Made by a program: the position numbers and the translations under genes. The notes under the pieces are model-generated. The model saw only the letters and a list, made by a program, of their open reading frames with translations, had not been told where the DNA came from and did not search any database. A DNA stretch of 52,018 nt from a bacterium (GTDB lineage Bacteria; Bacteroidota; Bacteroidia; Flavobacteriales_D; Sanyastnellaceae): positions 1 to 52,018 of the forward strand of contig JAPOHG010000008.1 in assembly GCA_029979565.1 (NCBI GenBank), given 5' to 3'. Shown here one piece after another: positions 43,891-51,812 of this stretch (the first letter of the stretch is position 1; each line of letters starts with the position of its first letter).

Positions 43891-45012
43891 ATGCAAATGC
43901 TGGACACCATCCCAGAAGCCATCGAAGCCGTGCGCAATGGTGAAGTCATCATCGTTGTGGACGATGAAGACCGAGAGAACGAGGGCGATTTCCTTGTTGC
44001 CGCTCGCCATGCTACCCCAGAGGTCGTCAACTTCATGGCCACGCACGGTCGCGGATTGATTTGCGCTCCTTTGGTGGAAGAACGGTGCGATGAGCTGGAA
44101 TTGCCCCTCATGGTTGAATCCAACAATGCCGCATATGAGACCCCCTTCACGGTAAGCGTGGACCTGATTGGCCACGGTTGTACAACGGGCATCTCCGCGC
44201 AAGATCGATCAAAGACCATCCAAGCGCTGATCAATTCGAACACCCGTCCTGACGAACTGGGCAAACCCGGGCACATCTTCCCCCTTCGTGCACGAAAAGG
44301 GGGCGTTCTTCGCCGCGCAGGCCATACGGAAGCCGCTATTGATTTTGCGCGCTTGGCCGGTTTCGAACCAGCGGGGGTCATCGTTGAAATCATGAACGAG
44401 GACGGAAGCATGGCACGCTTGCCTGAGTGCCGAGAACTGGCGGACAAGTTCAATTTGAAACTGGTCTCCATCGCCGACTTAATCGAGCACCGACTGCAAA
44501 ATGAAACGTTGATTGAGCGGGTAAAAGAAATGGAGATTCAAACTGCATTTGGCCCCTTCACCGCTGTAGTATTTCGGCAATTGTCGAATGAGGTGGAACA
44601 CGTTGCATTGGTCAAAGGATCTTGGAAAGAGAACGACGAAGTTCCGGTGCGCGTGCACAGTACGAGCATGCTCGGAGACGTGTTTCAAATCACTGATTTC
44701 GGTAAAGGCCCCATGCTGCATGCCGCCATGAAGAAAATGGACGAAATCGGATGCGGCGTCCTGGTATACCTCAACAAACTGCGTCAAGGAGGTGGCATCC
44801 TCGATGAATTAACGGCTTACGAGCGCATTCAAAATGCCGACCAGAAAGTGCCCGGGCACATGGACACCAAAGATTACGGCATCGGCGCACAAATTGTCCG
44901 ACAGCTCGGCGTGCGCAACTGCCACGTTTTGACCAATACCGAGCGTACCTTAGGTCCCATCGGTTACGGCCTCACCATCACCAAAACGTCTGCCTTGGAG
45001 TTACCCGCGTAA
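43891..45012 (+). CDS. ribB: 3,4-dihydroxy-2-butanone-4-phosphate synthase fused to a degenerate GTP cyclohydrolase II domain
   Basis: The N-terminal half converts ribulose-5-phosphate to the four-carbon precursor of riboflavin. From the ATG at 43891 the product is 373 residues. RibB motifs are intact: DDEDRENEGDF, GRGLICAPL, HGCTTGISAQDR, HIFPLRARKGGVLRRAGHTEA. The C-terminal half (from about residue 205) has the RibA fold, but the zinc-binding stretch reads VHSTSMLGDVFQITDFG, with none of the three cysteines. The catalytic loop reads LRQGGGILDEL, without the Arg of RGIGL. That half is therefore probably inactive, structural or regulatory. A complete stand-alone RibA is encoded at 29501-30076. 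The gene is followed by a bidirectional terminator. Confidence 0.94.
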   Translation: MQMLDTIPEAIEAVRNGEVIIVVDDEDRENEGDFLVAARHATPEVVNFMATHGRGLICAPLVEERCDELELPLMVESNNAAYETPFTVSVDLIGHGCTTGISAQDRSKTIQALINSNTRPDELGKPGHIFPLRARKGGVLRRAGHTEAAIDFARLAGFEPAGVIVEIMNEDGSMARLPECRELADKFNLKLVSIADLIEHRLQNETLIERVKEMEIQTAFGPFTAVVFRQLSNEVEHVALVKGSWKENDEVPVRVHSTSMLGDVFQITDFGKGPMLHAAMKKMDEIGCGVLVYLNKLRQGGGILDELTAYERIQNADQKVPGHMDTKDYGIGAQIVRQLGVRNCHVLTNTERTLGPIGYGLTITKTSALELPA

Positions 45013-45035
45013 TCCAGACACATGAATGAGGCATC

Positions 45036-45066
45036 AAAAAAGGGACCCGATGAGGTCCCTTTTTTA
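45036..45066. terminator. Bidirectional terminator between ribB and rpmE
   Basis: A stem of AAAAAAGGGACC paired with GGTCCCTTTTTT gives a T-run on both strands. It lies between the convergent ends of ribB and rpmE. Confidence 0.88.
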
Positions 45067-45088
45067 ATCGCATGAAGTTGGTAAGCGC

Positions 45089-45391
45089 TTAACCTTCTTG
45101 GTTTTCCGCTTGATTGTCAGCTTGCTTCTCACCGCCCTTCTTGTCGAATTTGCCGTACTTCTGTCGGAACTTGTCAATACGACCTGCTGTATCTACAAAC
45201 TGCGCTTTACCGGTGTAGAAAGGGTGTGACTTGTGGCTCACTTCCACCTTCACCAATGGGTATTCGTTTCCATCTTCCCATTTAATGGTTTCTTTCGTTG
45301 CAGCCGCTGAACGGCTCAAAAACGCATAGTCGTTTGACATGTCTTTGAAAACAACCAAACGGTAATTATCGGGGTGGATTCCTGCTCTCAT
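45089..45391 (-). CDS. rpmE2: 50S ribosomal protein L31, type B
   Basis: This is a component of the large ribosomal subunit. The 100-residue product starts [19 protein letters not shown]. It has the type B core FLSRSAA, then [19 protein letters not shown] and [16 protein letters not shown]. The zinc-binding cysteines of type A L31 are absent, as is usual for this form. A Lys/Gln/Glu-rich tail of about 18 residues extends beyond the usual end. The promoter upstream matches the consensus fully. If no zinc-type L31 exists elsewhere, this is the only L31. Confidence 0.95.
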   Translation of the reverse strand: MRAGIHPDNYRLVVFKDMSNDYAFLSRSAAATKETIKWEDGNEYPLVKVEVSHKSHPFYTGKAQFVDTAGRIDKFRQKYGKFDKKGGEKQADNQAENQEG

Positions 45392-45420
45392 GGTTCGAAT
45401 TGTATGCCCTTAAGGGGCGG

Positions 45421-45451
45421 CAAAGATAGGATACATGCTGGGAATTTCAAA
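45421..45451 (-). promoter_or_regulatory. Promoter of rpmE (TTTG-N19-TATCTTTG)
   Basis: On the minus strand, TTTG (45451-45448) and TATCTTTG (45428-45421) are separated by exactly 19 bases, a full match to the Bacteroidota consensus. The box ends 29 bases before the rpmE ATG. This is the best promoter in the window. Confidence 0.75.
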
Positions 45452-45480
45452 TACTTACACTTTTTAACGAGCTTCTGTCA

Positions 45481-45627
45481 ATAACGAATTTCAACATCGC
45501 GTTATCACCTTGAAACCGGCCCGATGTTTGTTCTGGTTTTAAGTGAGTTTAGCGCAAGCTAAGCATCAAGTGATAATTTGGTTAAGTTGGTCCTGTCCCA
45601 GAACGCTGGGACAGGACTATTTTTTTT
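45481..45627 (+). ncRNA. Candidate small RNA or leader attenuator
   Basis: On the plus strand three inverted repeats follow one another. ATAACG/CGTTAT is at 45481-45505. TTAGC-GCAA-GCTAA, a stem with a GNRA tetraloop, is near 45549-45562. The third is a strong terminator. No reading frame of note occupies the stretch and no plus-strand gene lies directly upstream to use the terminator. It could be an independent sRNA, or a leader attenuator of the gene at 45733. No clear promoter was found for it; GATGTTTG near 45523-45530 is one mismatch from a -7 box. Confidence 0.4.
45590..45627 (+). terminator. Strong rho-independent terminator without an obvious upstream gene
   Basis: The stem GTCCTGTCCCA / TGGGACAGGAC (11 bp, 6-base loop) is followed by TATTTTTTTT. 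The T-run is on the plus strand only, so it ends plus-strand transcription. Confidence 0.85.
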
Positions 45628-45732
45628 AGGCCAGCCTCAACCTGCATTACACCCCACTTCGCCCACAGCCAGATGTTTGCAATTCCGACGCCTCGCGCGC
45701 GAAGCCTTTGCATCAGCGAATAGCTTGGCTCT

Positions 45733-46896
45733 GTGTACGCGAGCACTGCATACCGAAGGCTACTGATTGGCTTGATCCTCTTGCCCATGTTCGCGCTGGC
45801 ACCGAACAAAAACGCTGGAATCGTGCAGGAACACGACCTTCCCGGCGATATTGAGGTCGGTCAAACGCATCTTGTGACGTGGTCCCTTGACATCTTCGAT
45901 TGCGAAGGGTTTGCCCGTTTTCAAATTCAGTTCCCGGAAGGCATCGATGTCCAACCCGCGGAAACCGCCAACGCTTCATTCTCATTTGAAGACGGCAAGG
46001 CCAAGTTCATCTGGATGGAATTGCCGCCAAAGAATACGCTGGAAGTTTCACTAAAAATTGCAGCCGACGATCGTTTTGAAGGCGGTTCGGTCACCCAGTG
46101 GTTTTCATTCATCCGAGACGGACGTCGCAAAGACGTTGAATTTGAACCGCATCACCTGGCACGAAAAGAGACTGCTGTTGCTGCACGCAACGCCGAATCA
46201 TCAGAATTTCAGGTTCTGCGCAAATGGACAGCAACCACTAAGCGAAGTGGGACCATGACCGTGACCATTTCCGGACATGAACCCGGCCAATTTCTCAAAT
46301 TAACGGAGGTGCTGGGGCCTCACGATGCCGCGTCCATTTTGGAAGATTCCGACTGCCAGATCCGCGACGCCTTTGACGACCAACTGGTGTTCATTTGGCA
46401 GGCTGCACCGAACACCCCTGAAATAATTGTCAAATACACCCTGCGGGGAGGGGAACCCCTCTCGGTCGGCGGTCGCGTCTCCACCATCCTAGATAACGTG
46501 GCGGTTGAACAAAGTATCGAAGCCATGGAATCCATGGCTGAAACAGGCTCATCTGCTTCCGTTTCATCCGCTCCATCCGAATCATCTCCTGAACCGGAGC
46601 CATCGGTCGAAGACATCGCCTTTCGCATCCAAATTTTGGCTACCCATGCGGAAGTAAGCACCAACGCTGTCAAGCGCATCTATGCCTACCCAGGCGATGT
46701 GCGACTCGAACGCCATTCGGAATGGCACAAATTCACCACAGGCTACCACAGCACTTACAAGGCTGCCCGGGACAACCGGGTTGAATTGAGTACCCACCAT
46801 ACGTTCCCCGGCCCGTTTGTCGCCGCTTACCGGAAGGGTCAACGCATCACCGTCCAAGAGGCCCTCTTGGTCAGCAAACAAAATTGGATTCCCTAA
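45733..46896 (+). CDS. Exported protein with C-terminal SPOR-like domain
   Basis: The frame opens at a GTG (45733), preceded by an in-frame stop. It gives a signal peptide-like N-terminus (RRLLIGLILLPMFALAP), 387 residues in total. An N-terminal beta-rich region (about 30-130, FARFQIQFPEGIDV) and a second one (about 150-245, KWTATTKRSGTMTVTISG) are not recognised. A Ser/Glu/Pro-rich linker (SSAPSESSPEPEPS) follows. The C-terminal 90 residues look like a SPOR-type peptidoglycan-binding fold: IAFRIQILATHAEV, YPGDVRLERHSEWHKFTTG, GPFVAAYRKGQRITVQEAL. The gene overlaps xerD by one base (TAATG), so it is coupled to it. Possible role at the cell wall or division site, by inference from the SPOR-like end. 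Confidence 0.8.
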   Translation: MYASTAYRRLLIGLILLPMFALAPNKNAGIVQEHDLPGDIEVGQTHLVTWSLDIFDCEGFARFQIQFPEGIDVQPAETANASFSFEDGKAKFIWMELPPKNTLEVSLKIAADDRFEGGSVTQWFSFIRDGRRKDVEFEPHHLARKETAVAARNAESSEFQVLRKWTATTKRSGTMTVTISGHEPGQFLKLTEVLGPHDAASILEDSDCQIRDAFDDQLVFIWQAAPNTPEIIVKYTLRGGEPLSVGGRVSTILDNVAVEQSIEAMESMAETGSSASVSSAPSESSPEPEPSVEDIAFRIQILATHAEVSTNAVKRIYAYPGDVRLERHSEWHKFTTGYHSTYKAARDNRVELSTHHTFPGPFVAAYRKGQRITVQEALLVSKQNWIP

Positions 46897-47837
46897 TGAA
46901 GCGCAACTCAACGGATTGGAAATCAGCCATCAATGGCTACGAAACATACCTCGCCTTGGAACGCGGCCTGAGCGATAACTCCATTGTCGCGTACCTCCGT
47001 GACATTACCAAGTTTTGCAATTACTGCGTAGACCATGAATCGGTGCAAGATCCCGGACTGGTGCAAATGGAACACATCGAGCGGTACCTCGGCTTCCTTT
47101 TCGATGAAGGCATCGCACGCAACAGCCAGTCGCGCATGCTTTCAGGCATTCGAAGCTTTTGCAAATACCTACGCGTCGAAAACATCATGGAAGGGAATCC
47201 CGTCGAACTCGTTGAAGCCCCCAAACCTCAGCGAAAACTCCCCGACGTATTGACCGTAGACGAAATCAGTGCGATCATCGGCGCAGTGGACCTGTCTCGG
47301 CGGGAGGGCGTGCGCAACAAAGCCATGCTTGAGGTGCTGTACAGTTGCGGCCTGCGCGTGACCGAATTGTGTGAGTTGCAACTGTCCAAAGTGGATTTCA
47401 TCGACCGTGTCGTTCAAGTCGTGGGGAAAGGGAACAAAGAACGAATTGTGCCCATCGGCACCGCTGCCCTCACCGCCATCGACGACTACTTGGCCCATTA
47501 CCGTTCCGATATCATCCCCATGAAAGGCCACGAGGACACTTTGTTTCTCGGAAGGCAAGGACGTGGACTGAGTCGACAGATGGCCTTCACGATGTTGCGG
47601 CGGGTGGCAATCCACGCCCAAGTGCGCAAGAGCATATCACCCCACACCTTCCGGCACAGCTTCGCAACGCACCTGCTTGAAGCCGGGGCTGACTTGCGAG
47701 CTGTTCAAGAGATGCTTGGACACGCTCAAATTGCGACCACGGAAATCTACACACACCTCGACCGGCGCTTTCTCCGCGACCAAATCGACGCATTCCACCC
47801 ACGCAGCGCACAAAAGCAAAAGAAAAAGACCACTTGA
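46896..47837 (+). CDS. xerD: Tyrosine recombinase XerD
   Basis: This site-specific recombinase resolves chromosome dimers at dif with XerC. From the ATG at 46896 the 313-residue product has a SAM-like N-terminal DNA-binding domain (YETYLALERGLSDNSIVAYL). The catalytic domain follows with Arg154 (SCGLRVTEL), Lys in VGKGNKERIVPIG, HTFRHSFATHLLEAGADL, and LGHAQIATTEIYTHL with the nucleophile Tyr. The length and full R-K-H-R-H-Y set fit a housekeeping XerD, not a phage or transposon integrase, and no mobile-element genes are nearby. XerC could be confused with it, but the sequence order resembles XerD. Overlaps the genes on both sides. Confidence 0.93.
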   Translation: MKRNSTDWKSAINGYETYLALERGLSDNSIVAYLRDITKFCNYCVDHESVQDPGLVQMEHIERYLGFLFDEGIARNSQSRMLSGIRSFCKYLRVENIMEGNPVELVEAPKPQRKLPDVLTVDEISAIIGAVDLSRREGVRNKAMLEVLYSCGLRVTELCELQLSKVDFIDRVVQVVGKGNKERIVPIGTAALTAIDDYLAHYRSDIIPMKGHEDTLFLGRQGRGLSRQMAFTMLRRVAIHAQVRKSISPHTFRHSFATHLLEAGADLRAVQEMLGHAQIATTEIYTHLDRRFLRDQIDAFHPRSAQKQKKKTT

Positions 47838-48715
47838 TGAGGCCCAGCCTTCGTTGCGCGCTCGTCCTGTGGCTGTTCGCGTGTACGTCAACACCCTCAA
47901 GAGGACAGCAAACCTTCGACCGTTCAACCGAACCGTTCGTCAGTGCAAATGGCAGGGACACCCTGGGCTGTGACTTCTACATGCCCCACAACCCCATTCA
48001 TCCAGGATGGGGAGTCATATTCTTGCACGGAGGAGGGTTTTATGCCGGCAGTCGCGAGGGAGAAGCCGGCCAATTCTACTGCTCTGCCTTGGCCGAACGT
48101 GGCATTTCGGTATTGAGCATGGATTACCGTCTTCGACAGATTGGAAAAGGTTTCCATTGCGACGTCAGCATTCAAGATAAACGCGAAGCCATTCGTTGGG
48201 CCGCGGAGGATTTGATGGCAGCCATCGACGCTTTTAGCGGATATTTCCCCGAAGGCATCATTGCAGCCGGAACTTCGGCCGGAGCCGAGGCTGTTTTGGA
48301 TGCTGTGTATGCCCTTCGTTTATCTTCATTGGATGGCGCAATCAGCCTCGCTGGCGGGGTAGAACCGCCTCAGGTGTGGCGAAACACGCCCATCCTGGCA
48401 GTTCACGGAACCTGCGACGCCCTCGTGCCCTATTGCATCGACCTCCATCACTACTGCCCTGCTGAAAGCGCGGGAGCCCTGCTGCTCGCTGGAGGTGGCG
48501 GAATGGCCAATGCTGGAGCGAATGTCGATTTGTATTCCTTCCAATACGCTGGCCACGAACTGAGCACCTCCATGTTGACCGACGAATTCTTCATCGAACA
48601 ATCCATTGCATTCATCAATGCCGTCGCCACACGTACCTTCGAAGCCCATAGCTCCAACATTCCCCTCTACAGACCATGCAGCCTCTCTCAGCATCCCGAG
48701 CCCCGTTGTCAATGA
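47837..48715 (+). CDS. Alpha/beta-hydrolase, probable lipoprotein
   Basis: The 292-residue product starts at the ATG overlapping the xerD stop (ATGA). Its leader ends LFAC, a good lipobox, so it is probably anchored to a membrane. The hydrolase fold shows the oxyanion loop FLHGGGFYAGS, DYRLRQIG, the nucleophile elbow GTSAGAEA, the acid in HGTCDALVPY and the His in AGHELS. The HGGG loop is typical of the hormone-sensitive lipase/carboxylesterase group. The natural ester is unknown. Its last codons overlap the TlpA-like gene (ATGA). Confidence 0.87.
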   Translation: MRPSLRCALVLWLFACTSTPSRGQQTFDRSTEPFVSANGRDTLGCDFYMPHNPIHPGWGVIFLHGGGFYAGSREGEAGQFYCSALAERGISVLSMDYRLRQIGKGFHCDVSIQDKREAIRWAAEDLMAAIDAFSGYFPEGIIAAGTSAGAEAVLDAVYALRLSSLDGAISLAGGVEPPQVWRNTPILAVHGTCDALVPYCIDLHHYCPAESAGALLLAGGGGMANAGANVDLYSFQYAGHELSTSMLTDEFFIEQSIAFINAVATRTFEAHSSNIPLYRPCSLSQHPEPRCQ

Positions 48716-49245
48716 AACGTCTTTTGCTCCTCCTGACCTTCGCCTTCTCAGCTACAAGCTCAACTTGGGCACAGTATCCACATCCGGCCGATGAACGCGG
48801 TTACATCGTCCGTGTGGGCGATGCTGTCCCTGATTTTCAACTCGCTTGCACAGACGGCTCGGTTTATTCGAAGAAATCCTTGATTGGCAAAGCCTACGTG
48901 CTGCAATTCACGGCTTCATGGTGTGGGGTTTGTCGGAAAGAAATGCCGCACCTCGAGGAAGAAGTTTGGAAGCAATTTGGGGGCGAACAATTCGTTTTGC
49001 TGGGAGTCGATCTCGATGAGCCAGCAGATAAAGTACAAGCCTTCGCAAAACAAATGGGCACAACCTACCCCATTGCACCCGATCCGGAAGGTGAATTGTT
49101 CTATAAAATCGCCGGACCCAAGTCAGGCGTCACCCGCAACGTTGTAGTGGATGAAACCGGGACCATTGTGTTCCTAACCCGCTTGTTTGAGGAAGCGGAG
49201 TTTGAGGCCATGAAATCGGTTATTGAGGAACTGGTCAACCGGTAA
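48712..49245 (+). CDS. TlpA/ResA-like exported thioredoxin-fold protein
   Basis: From the ATG at 48712, overlapping the previous stop, the product is 177 residues. It has a signal peptide ending TWAQ. The AhpC/TSA-thioredoxin fold follows: VGDAVPDFQLACTDG, FTASWCGVCRKEMPHLEEE with a CxxC redox centre, VDLDEPADKVQAFAKQ and the TRNVVVDETGTIVF strand, which resembles the cis-Pro region less clearly. Its likely role is thiol-disulfide exchange outside the cytoplasm, as a reductant for cytochrome or protein maturation. It is the last gene of a four-gene overlapping unit. Its end overlaps gluQ by 11 bases. Confidence 0.9.
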   Translation: MKRLLLLLTFAFSATSSTWAQYPHPADERGYIVRVGDAVPDFQLACTDGSVYSKKSLIGKAYVLQFTASWCGVCRKEMPHLEEEVWKQFGGEQFVLLGVDLDEPADKVQAFAKQMGTTYPIAPDPEGELFYKIAGPKSGVTRNVVVDETGTIVFLTRLFEEAEFEAMKSVIEELVNR

Positions 49246-50077
49246 CAAGCCGTTGCCAGTGGCCTTGTGCTTCCGCCAACATTTTTGAAGCCGGACCTGG
49301 CTGGACCATCGGCAATCCCAAGTGTTCCAAAACAGCTTGCAGGGCTTCCGAGACTGGTTGGTCATCCACCGCAGGAGCATGCGTTTGCTTGGAGAGTTTT
49401 CTTCCGCGGTCATCCAATGCCAACGGCAGGTGGTGGTAGCGCACCTCAGCCCCACCTAACGTGCTTTGCAAATGCAGGTGGGCCGCTGTAAATGGCGCGA
49501 GGTCGGCCCCTCGAACGACGTGCGTAACACCGAGGTACATGTCATCGACCACATTGGCAAGGTGATAGCTGTAAATGCCATGCGCATTGCGCAACCCAAA
49601 ATCACCCACTTCAGAAACCAAGTCCATGGACATCGCGCCAAGTCCGCCGTCTTCCCAAGCCACAGGGCCGGTTCCTACTGAAAAGCGAATCGAACGCGGT
49701 TCGACGTCGGGTGCTCCTTTGCACGTGCCGGGATAAATGGATTGACCAGCCAATTGCTTGCGCGTGCAAGCGCAGGGAAAAGTCCGCTGCGCATCCACCA
49801 AGGCATTCAAGGCGTCACGGTACGCTTCAAATCGATTCGATTGGTACAACACGTCCCCATCCCACTCCAATCCAAACCGCTCCAGGGCATGCAAGATCGA
49901 ATCAATCGAACCAGGCGCGACGCGCGGCCCATCGAGGTCATCGATGCGGAGGTGCCATTGTCCGGAATGTGCACGGGCGTCCAGCCACGAGCCGACCGCA
50001 GCGACCAGCGAGCCGAAGTGGAGTGGCCCAGATGGTGTGGGTGCAAAACGCCCTACGTATGGATGCGGATCAGTCAC
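49235..50077 (-). CDS. gluQ: Glutamyl-Q tRNA(Asp) synthetase
   Basis: It attaches glutamate to queuosine in the anticodon of tRNA(Asp). The 280-residue product is a GluRS-like catalytic core without the anticodon-binding domain. It has GRFAPTPSGPLHFGSLVAAV (HIGH-equivalent HFGS), LRIDDLDGPR, a zinc-binding-like set (CACTRKQL ... YPGTC), SYHLANVVDD, HVVRGADL and GRKLSKQTHA (KMSKS-equivalent). These are the hallmarks of GluQRS rather than of a truncated GluRS. The start overlaps the ettA stop by 8 bases, so it follows ettA in one transcript. Confidence 0.95.
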   Translation of the reverse strand: MTDPHPYVGRFAPTPSGPLHFGSLVAAVGSWLDARAHSGQWHLRIDDLDGPRVAPGSIDSILHALERFGLEWDGDVLYQSNRFEAYRDALNALVDAQRTFPCACTRKQLAGQSIYPGTCKGAPDVEPRSIRFSVGTGPVAWEDGGLGAMSMDLVSEVGDFGLRNAHGIYSYHLANVVDDMYLGVTHVVRGADLAPFTAAHLHLQSTLGGAEVRYHHLPLALDDRGRKLSKQTHAPAVDDQPVSEALQAVLEHLGLPMVQPGPASKMLAEAQGHWQRLVTG

Positions 50078-51758
50078 GCACCAACTTTCGGTACTTCACG
50101 CGTTGCGGTCCGACGTTGCCCAATCGTTTCTTGCGATTTTCCTCGTATTCGCTGTACGTTCCTTCAAACCAATACACTTGGCTGTCGCCTTCGAAGGCCA
50201 GAATGTGCGTACAAATTCGATCGAGGAAGTACCGGTCGTGAGAGATTACAACGGCACAGCCCGCAAACGACTGGATGCCTTCCTCCAATGCGCGAAGGGT
50301 ATCGACATCGATATCGTTGGTCGGCTCGTCGAGCAGGAGGACGTTTGCTTCCGTTTTCAGGGTCATGGCCAGGTGCAGGCGATTGCGTTCACCGCCGGAA
50401 AGCACGCCGCACTTCTTTTGTTGATCAGCGCCGTTGAAATTGAAACGGCTCACGTAAGCGCGGCTGTTGAACAACTTTCCTCCGATTTCCAGTTGCTCGT
50501 TGCCCCCGCTGATGACTTCCCAAACGGTCTTTTGCGGGTCGATGTCGGCGTGACGCTGATCGACGTATCCAATTTCCACGGTTTCTCCGATGTTGAAGCT
50601 TCCCGCATCGGCTTGCTCTTCTCCCATGATCATGCGAAACAGGGTCGTCTTGCCCGCTCCATTGGGACCAATGACCCCTACAATGCCGGCTGGAGGCAAA
50701 TTGAAATCAAGGTTTTCAATCAGCAGGCGTTCTCCAAATGCTTTCTGCAACTTGTCGGCCTCGATGACGGAGTTGCCCAGACGTGGACCATTGGGGATCG
50801 GAATGGTCAAACGGGCTTCTTTTTCATTGGTGCCTTCCGCCAACATCTGTTCGTAGTTGTTGACACGGGCTTTGTTCTTGGCGCGGCGCCCTTTGGGGGA
50901 TTGGCGCACCCAATCCAACTCCCGCTCCAATTCCTTTCTGCGCTTCGATTCTTGCTTTTCTTCTTGGGCGAGGCGCTTGGATTTTTGCTCCAACCATGAA
51001 GCGTAATTGCCTTCATAGGGGATGCCCTCACCACGGTCCAATTCCAAAATCCACTTGGCAACGTTGTCCAGGAAGTAGCGGTCGTGCGTCACGCAGAGGA
51101 CGGTGCCCGGGTACTGTTCGAGGTGCTGTTCCAGCCAGTCAATGGACTCAGCATCCAAGTGGTTGGTCGGCTCGTCCAACAGCAGCACATCCGGTTGCTG
51201 CAGCAACAAACGACACAATGCCACACGGCGGCGCTCACCGCCCGAAAGCACCTCAATCTTGGTGTCATCTGGTGGACATCGCAAGGCGTCCATCGCGATG
51301 CTCAACTTCGTATCGAGTTCCCAAGCATTCAGCGCGTCAATGCGGTCTTGAACTTCCGCTTGGCGGTTGATTAACGCCTCCATTTTATCGGGGTTGTTCA
51401 GGATCTCTTCGTCCATGAACTTGGCGTTGATTTCTTCATACTCCTTCAACACGTTGACAATCTCTGCGGTGCCTTCTTCTACGATTTCACGGACCGTTTT
51501 GGACTCGTCCAATTCAGGTTCCTGTGATAAATAACCCACACTCAGACCGGGCGACCACGTCACGTCACCAGTGTACGCCTCATCCAGTCCAGCGATGATG
51601 CGCATGACCGTGGATTTACCGGCTCCGTTTGCACCGAGGATGCCAATCTTGGCCCCGTAATAAAACCCGAGGGTGACGTCTTTGAGAATGTGCTTACCAG
51701 CGGGGGTGACTTTGTTCACCCGGTGCATACTGAAAATGACTTTTTTATCGTCTGACAT
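50070..51758 (-). CDS. ettA: ABC-F translational throttle protein EttA
   Basis: ABC-F ATPases bind the ribosomal E site. EttA restrains the first steps of elongation according to ATP/ADP balance. The 562-residue product has two ABC domains and no membrane segment. Domain 1 has GANGAGKSTVMRI, LSGGERRRVALCRLLL and LLLDEPTNHLD. A charged linker with the arm and P-site tRNA interaction region follows (NYASWLEQKSKRLAQEEK, SPKGRRAKNKARVNNY). Domain 2 has GPNGAGKTTLFRM, LSGGERNRLHLAM and LLLDEPTNDIDVD. The end KYRKLVRD is typical of EttA. The length equals the usual 555. Followed by gluQ with an overlap. Confidence 0.95.
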   Translation of the reverse strand: MSDDKKVIFSMHRVNKVTPAGKHILKDVTLGFYYGAKIGILGANGAGKSTVMRIIAGLDEAYTGDVTWSPGLSVGYLSQEPELDESKTVREIVEEGTAEIVNVLKEYEEINAKFMDEEILNNPDKMEALINRQAEVQDRIDALNAWELDTKLSIAMDALRCPPDDTKIEVLSGGERRRVALCRLLLQQPDVLLLDEPTNHLDAESIDWLEQHLEQYPGTVLCVTHDRYFLDNVAKWILELDRGEGIPYEGNYASWLEQKSKRLAQEEKQESKRRKELERELDWVRQSPKGRRAKNKARVNNYEQMLAEGTNEKEARLTIPIPNGPRLGNSVIEADKLQKAFGERLLIENLDFNLPPAGIVGVIGPNGAGKTTLFRMIMGEEQADAGSFNIGETVEIGYVDQRHADIDPQKTVWEVISGGNEQLEIGGKLFNSRAYVSRFNFNGADQQKKCGVLSGGERNRLHLAMTLKTEANVLLLDEPTNDIDVDTLRALEEGIQSFAGCAVVISHDRYFLDRICTHILAFEGDSQVYWFEGTYSEYEENRKKRLGNVGPQRVKYRKLVRD

Positions 51759-51812
51759 GGCAAGTGTTTGGTTTAGTGCAAGTATACGGACGGTCCGGTT
51801 TGGGGTCGAGCC

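Larger units (their letters stand above)
45392..45732. other. 341-base gap holding the rpmE promoter and a candidate structured RNA
   Basis: This is the only gene-free stretch over 300 bases. Its left part holds the minus-strand rpmE leader (29 bases) and promoter. Its middle holds plus-strand inverted repeats ending in a strong terminator at 45590-45627. Between that terminator and the next start (45733) are about 105 bases in which I see nothing specific. Confidence 0.6.

Noticed and set aside
46896-47837. Tyrosine recombinase as a sign of an integrated element
   Set aside because: The sequence fits housekeeping XerD, the genes around it are chromosomal, and no attachment repeats, phage genes or transposases are visible.
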